From Io17-Chloro-G2 sp034428715 (GTDB taxonomy: Bacteria; Chloroflexota; Dehalococcoidia; Lucifugimonadales; UBA3495): a stretch of DNA of 15,254 nt. The position numbers and the translations under genes are program-made. The stretch is from contig DAOUHE010000223.1 of the NCBI GenBank assembly GCA_034428715.1, positions 1 to 15,254 of the forward strand, written 5' to 3'. Positions 14,181-15,254 of the stretch are shown piece by piece (the first letter of the stretch is position 1; each line of letters starts with the position of its first letter). The notes below the pieces were generated by a model. The model was given only the letters and a program-made list of their open reading frames with translations, was not told the DNA's origin and did not search any database.

Positions 14181-14522
14181 CTACGCCGATACCGGTGCTA
14201 ACACTTCCACCTGAACAGTCCCTATGGTGAGCGGACGCCCGTCCTCGTGACGAAATTTGAGCACTTCCCGGATTTCCTTCGCCACAAGATCCAATGTCTC
14301 ATGGGGGAACGAATCATTGTCCCGAGACGCCTTACCCTCTGAGCTTTGTTGCTCTTCCAACACTTCCAAGACCAGGACTATGGCTTCCTTGATGTTTTTC
14401 AACGCATCCTGCCGGTCTTCTCCCTGACTCACACAACCGGCTAGAGCCGGGCAATATACAGAATAGCTTCCATCATTTTCGGGGTCCAAAATGACCGTGA
14501 ACTTCTTAAGCTTTGACGGCAT
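14181..14522 (-). CDS. Solitary HicB-family protein
   Basis: This 113-residue HicB-like protein has FTVILDPENDGSYSVYCPAL and AGCVSQGEDRQDALKNIKEA, the partial RNase H-like fold typical of HicB antitoxins. A coiled helix (IVLVLEVLEEQQ) and a C-terminal tail (PLTIGTVQVEVL) follow. ATG 14520-14522 is preceded by AAGGTGG 3 nt upstream. No hicA is found immediately upstream or in the 199 nt downstream, so it is an orphan antitoxin or a regulator derived from one. It is shielded from the upstream tRNA by the palindromic terminator at 14575. It is not a close copy of the hicB at 9381. Confidence 0.82.
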   Translation of the reverse strand: MPSKLKKFTVILDPENDGSYSVYCPALAGCVSQGEDRQDALKNIKEAIVLVLEVLEEQQSSEGKASRDNDSFPHETLDLVAKEIREVLKFRHEDGRPLTIGTVQVEVLAPVSA

Positions 14523-14574
14523 GTGCCACCTTATCGGTTAAGTCTCTGTAATTATAACGCCATGGGAAATCAAG

Positions 14575-14602
14575 TAAGCCCCCGGAAATTTCCGGGGGCT
14601 TA
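14575..14602. terminator. Perfect 28-bp palindromic terminator
   Basis: Two exact 14-nt arms (taagcccccggaaa and its complement) abut with no spacer. The hairpin lies 13 nt past the CCA end of the initiator tRNA and just before the HicB gene. Flanking T-runs are weak, but the symmetric shape could stop transcription in both directions. Confidence 0.7.
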
Positions 14603-14615
14603 CTGTTAGTTGTTT

Positions 14616-14690
14616 TGGTAGCGGGGGTTGGACTCGAACCAACGACCTTCGGGTTATGAGCCCGACGAGCTGCCACTGCTCCACCCCGCG
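14616..14690 (-). tRNA. Initiator tRNA-fMet (CAT)
   Basis: This complete 75-nt cloverleaf includes an encoded CCA. The minus strand starts CGCGGGG and its acceptor pairs with CCCCGCT, except for a C1-U72 mismatch, the hallmark of initiator tRNAs. The D-stem GAGC/GCTC has A11-U24, and the anticodon stem ends in three G-C pairs (GGG/CCC) around CTCATAA. Both are further initiator features. T-arm GTTGG-TTCGAGT-CCAAC is perfect. It lies downstream of the 23S gene on the same strand and ends before the palindromic terminator. Confidence 0.96.
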
Positions 14691-14700
14691 ACGAGGTTAG

Positions 14701-14848
14701 CGATCAGCTTTCAGCGGTCAGCCCCTTCCCGCCCCCAGGTGGGGTCGGAGTAGGCAAATCACTGGCGGCCGTGGGCCGATAGATACTGAATAAGAAGCGG
14801 ACTCTACGATATTTACTGATAGCTGACGGCTGAGTGCTGACAGCTAAG
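14701..14848. repeat. TCAGC-rich dispersed inverted repeat, copy 2
   Basis: The left arm, 14701-14723, shares atcagctttcagcggtcagc (14703-14722) exactly with copy 1 at 7276-7295. The right arm, about 14816-14848, carries the complementary ctgatagctgacggctga and then gtgctgacagctaag. The roughly 90 bp between the arms show no gene. It occupies the spacer between the 23S gene and the initiator tRNA, where a 5S rRNA gene might be expected. Confidence 0.75.
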
Positions 14849-14870
14849 AAAGTTTGAAGCTCATAGCGTG

Positions 14871-15254
<384 letters not shown>

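Overview
The window is a bacterial chromosomal segment of roughly 55-58% GC by eye. It is mostly minus strand and rich in decayed genes. The best guess at origin is a Chloroflexota lineage such as SAR202 or another Dehalococcoidia-like group. This is inferred from paralogous luciferase-like flavin oxidoreductases, a lone HdrB-like protein, Uma2 and HicB families, and a 23S rRNA gene with no 5S behind it. No marker in the window proves the phylum.

Layout. 1-1687 (+): the 3' part of a TgpA-like transglutaminase gene, broken by a frameshift and lacking the catalytic Cys. 1718-2695 (+): a CCG-domain (HdrB-like) iron-sulfur protein. 2742-2888: a pair of inverted intergenic repeats. 2920-3242 (-): a luciferase-like oxidoreductase reduced to its two ends by an internal deletion. 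3337-4452 (-): an AT-richer orphan gene whose N-terminus fits the proteasome/HslV Ntn-hydrolase pattern. 4584-4705 (-): a relic of an acs 3' end. 4740-5300 (-): a Uma2 nuclease-like gene. 5344-7248 (-): intact acetyl-CoA synthetase. 7500-8330 (+): a two-domain sulfurtransferase whose catalytic Cys codon is an in-frame TGA. 8444-9049 (+): a uridine-kinase-like P-loop protein. 9206-9593 (-): hicB followed by a broken hicA. 9787-11082 (-): 6-phosphofructokinase. 11346-11546 (-): a two-helix membrane protein. 11703-12770 (-): an intact luciferase-like oxidoreductase. 12896-14690 (-): an NTF2-like protein, a WD40 lipoprotein fragment and a solitary HicB, interspersed with two tRNA-like relics and an intact initiator tRNA, each with a hairpin terminator. 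14871-15254 (-): the 3' end of 23S rRNA.

The genes do not form one pathway. Acs (acetate activation) and Pfk (glycolysis) are stand-alone metabolic genes, and acs and the sulfurtransferase diverge from a repeat-bearing intergenic region. The rest looks like a slowly decaying accessory region near an rRNA/tRNA locus.

The most interesting observation is at 8202-8204. The UGA replaces exactly the active-site Cys of the sulfurtransferase. The family sequence then continues intact for 41 codons, and a perfect 6-bp hairpin with a G-starting loop begins 11 nt after the UGA, which fits a bacterial selenocysteine insertion element. A simple nonsense mutation is the main competitor, because neighbouring genes are visibly decayed.
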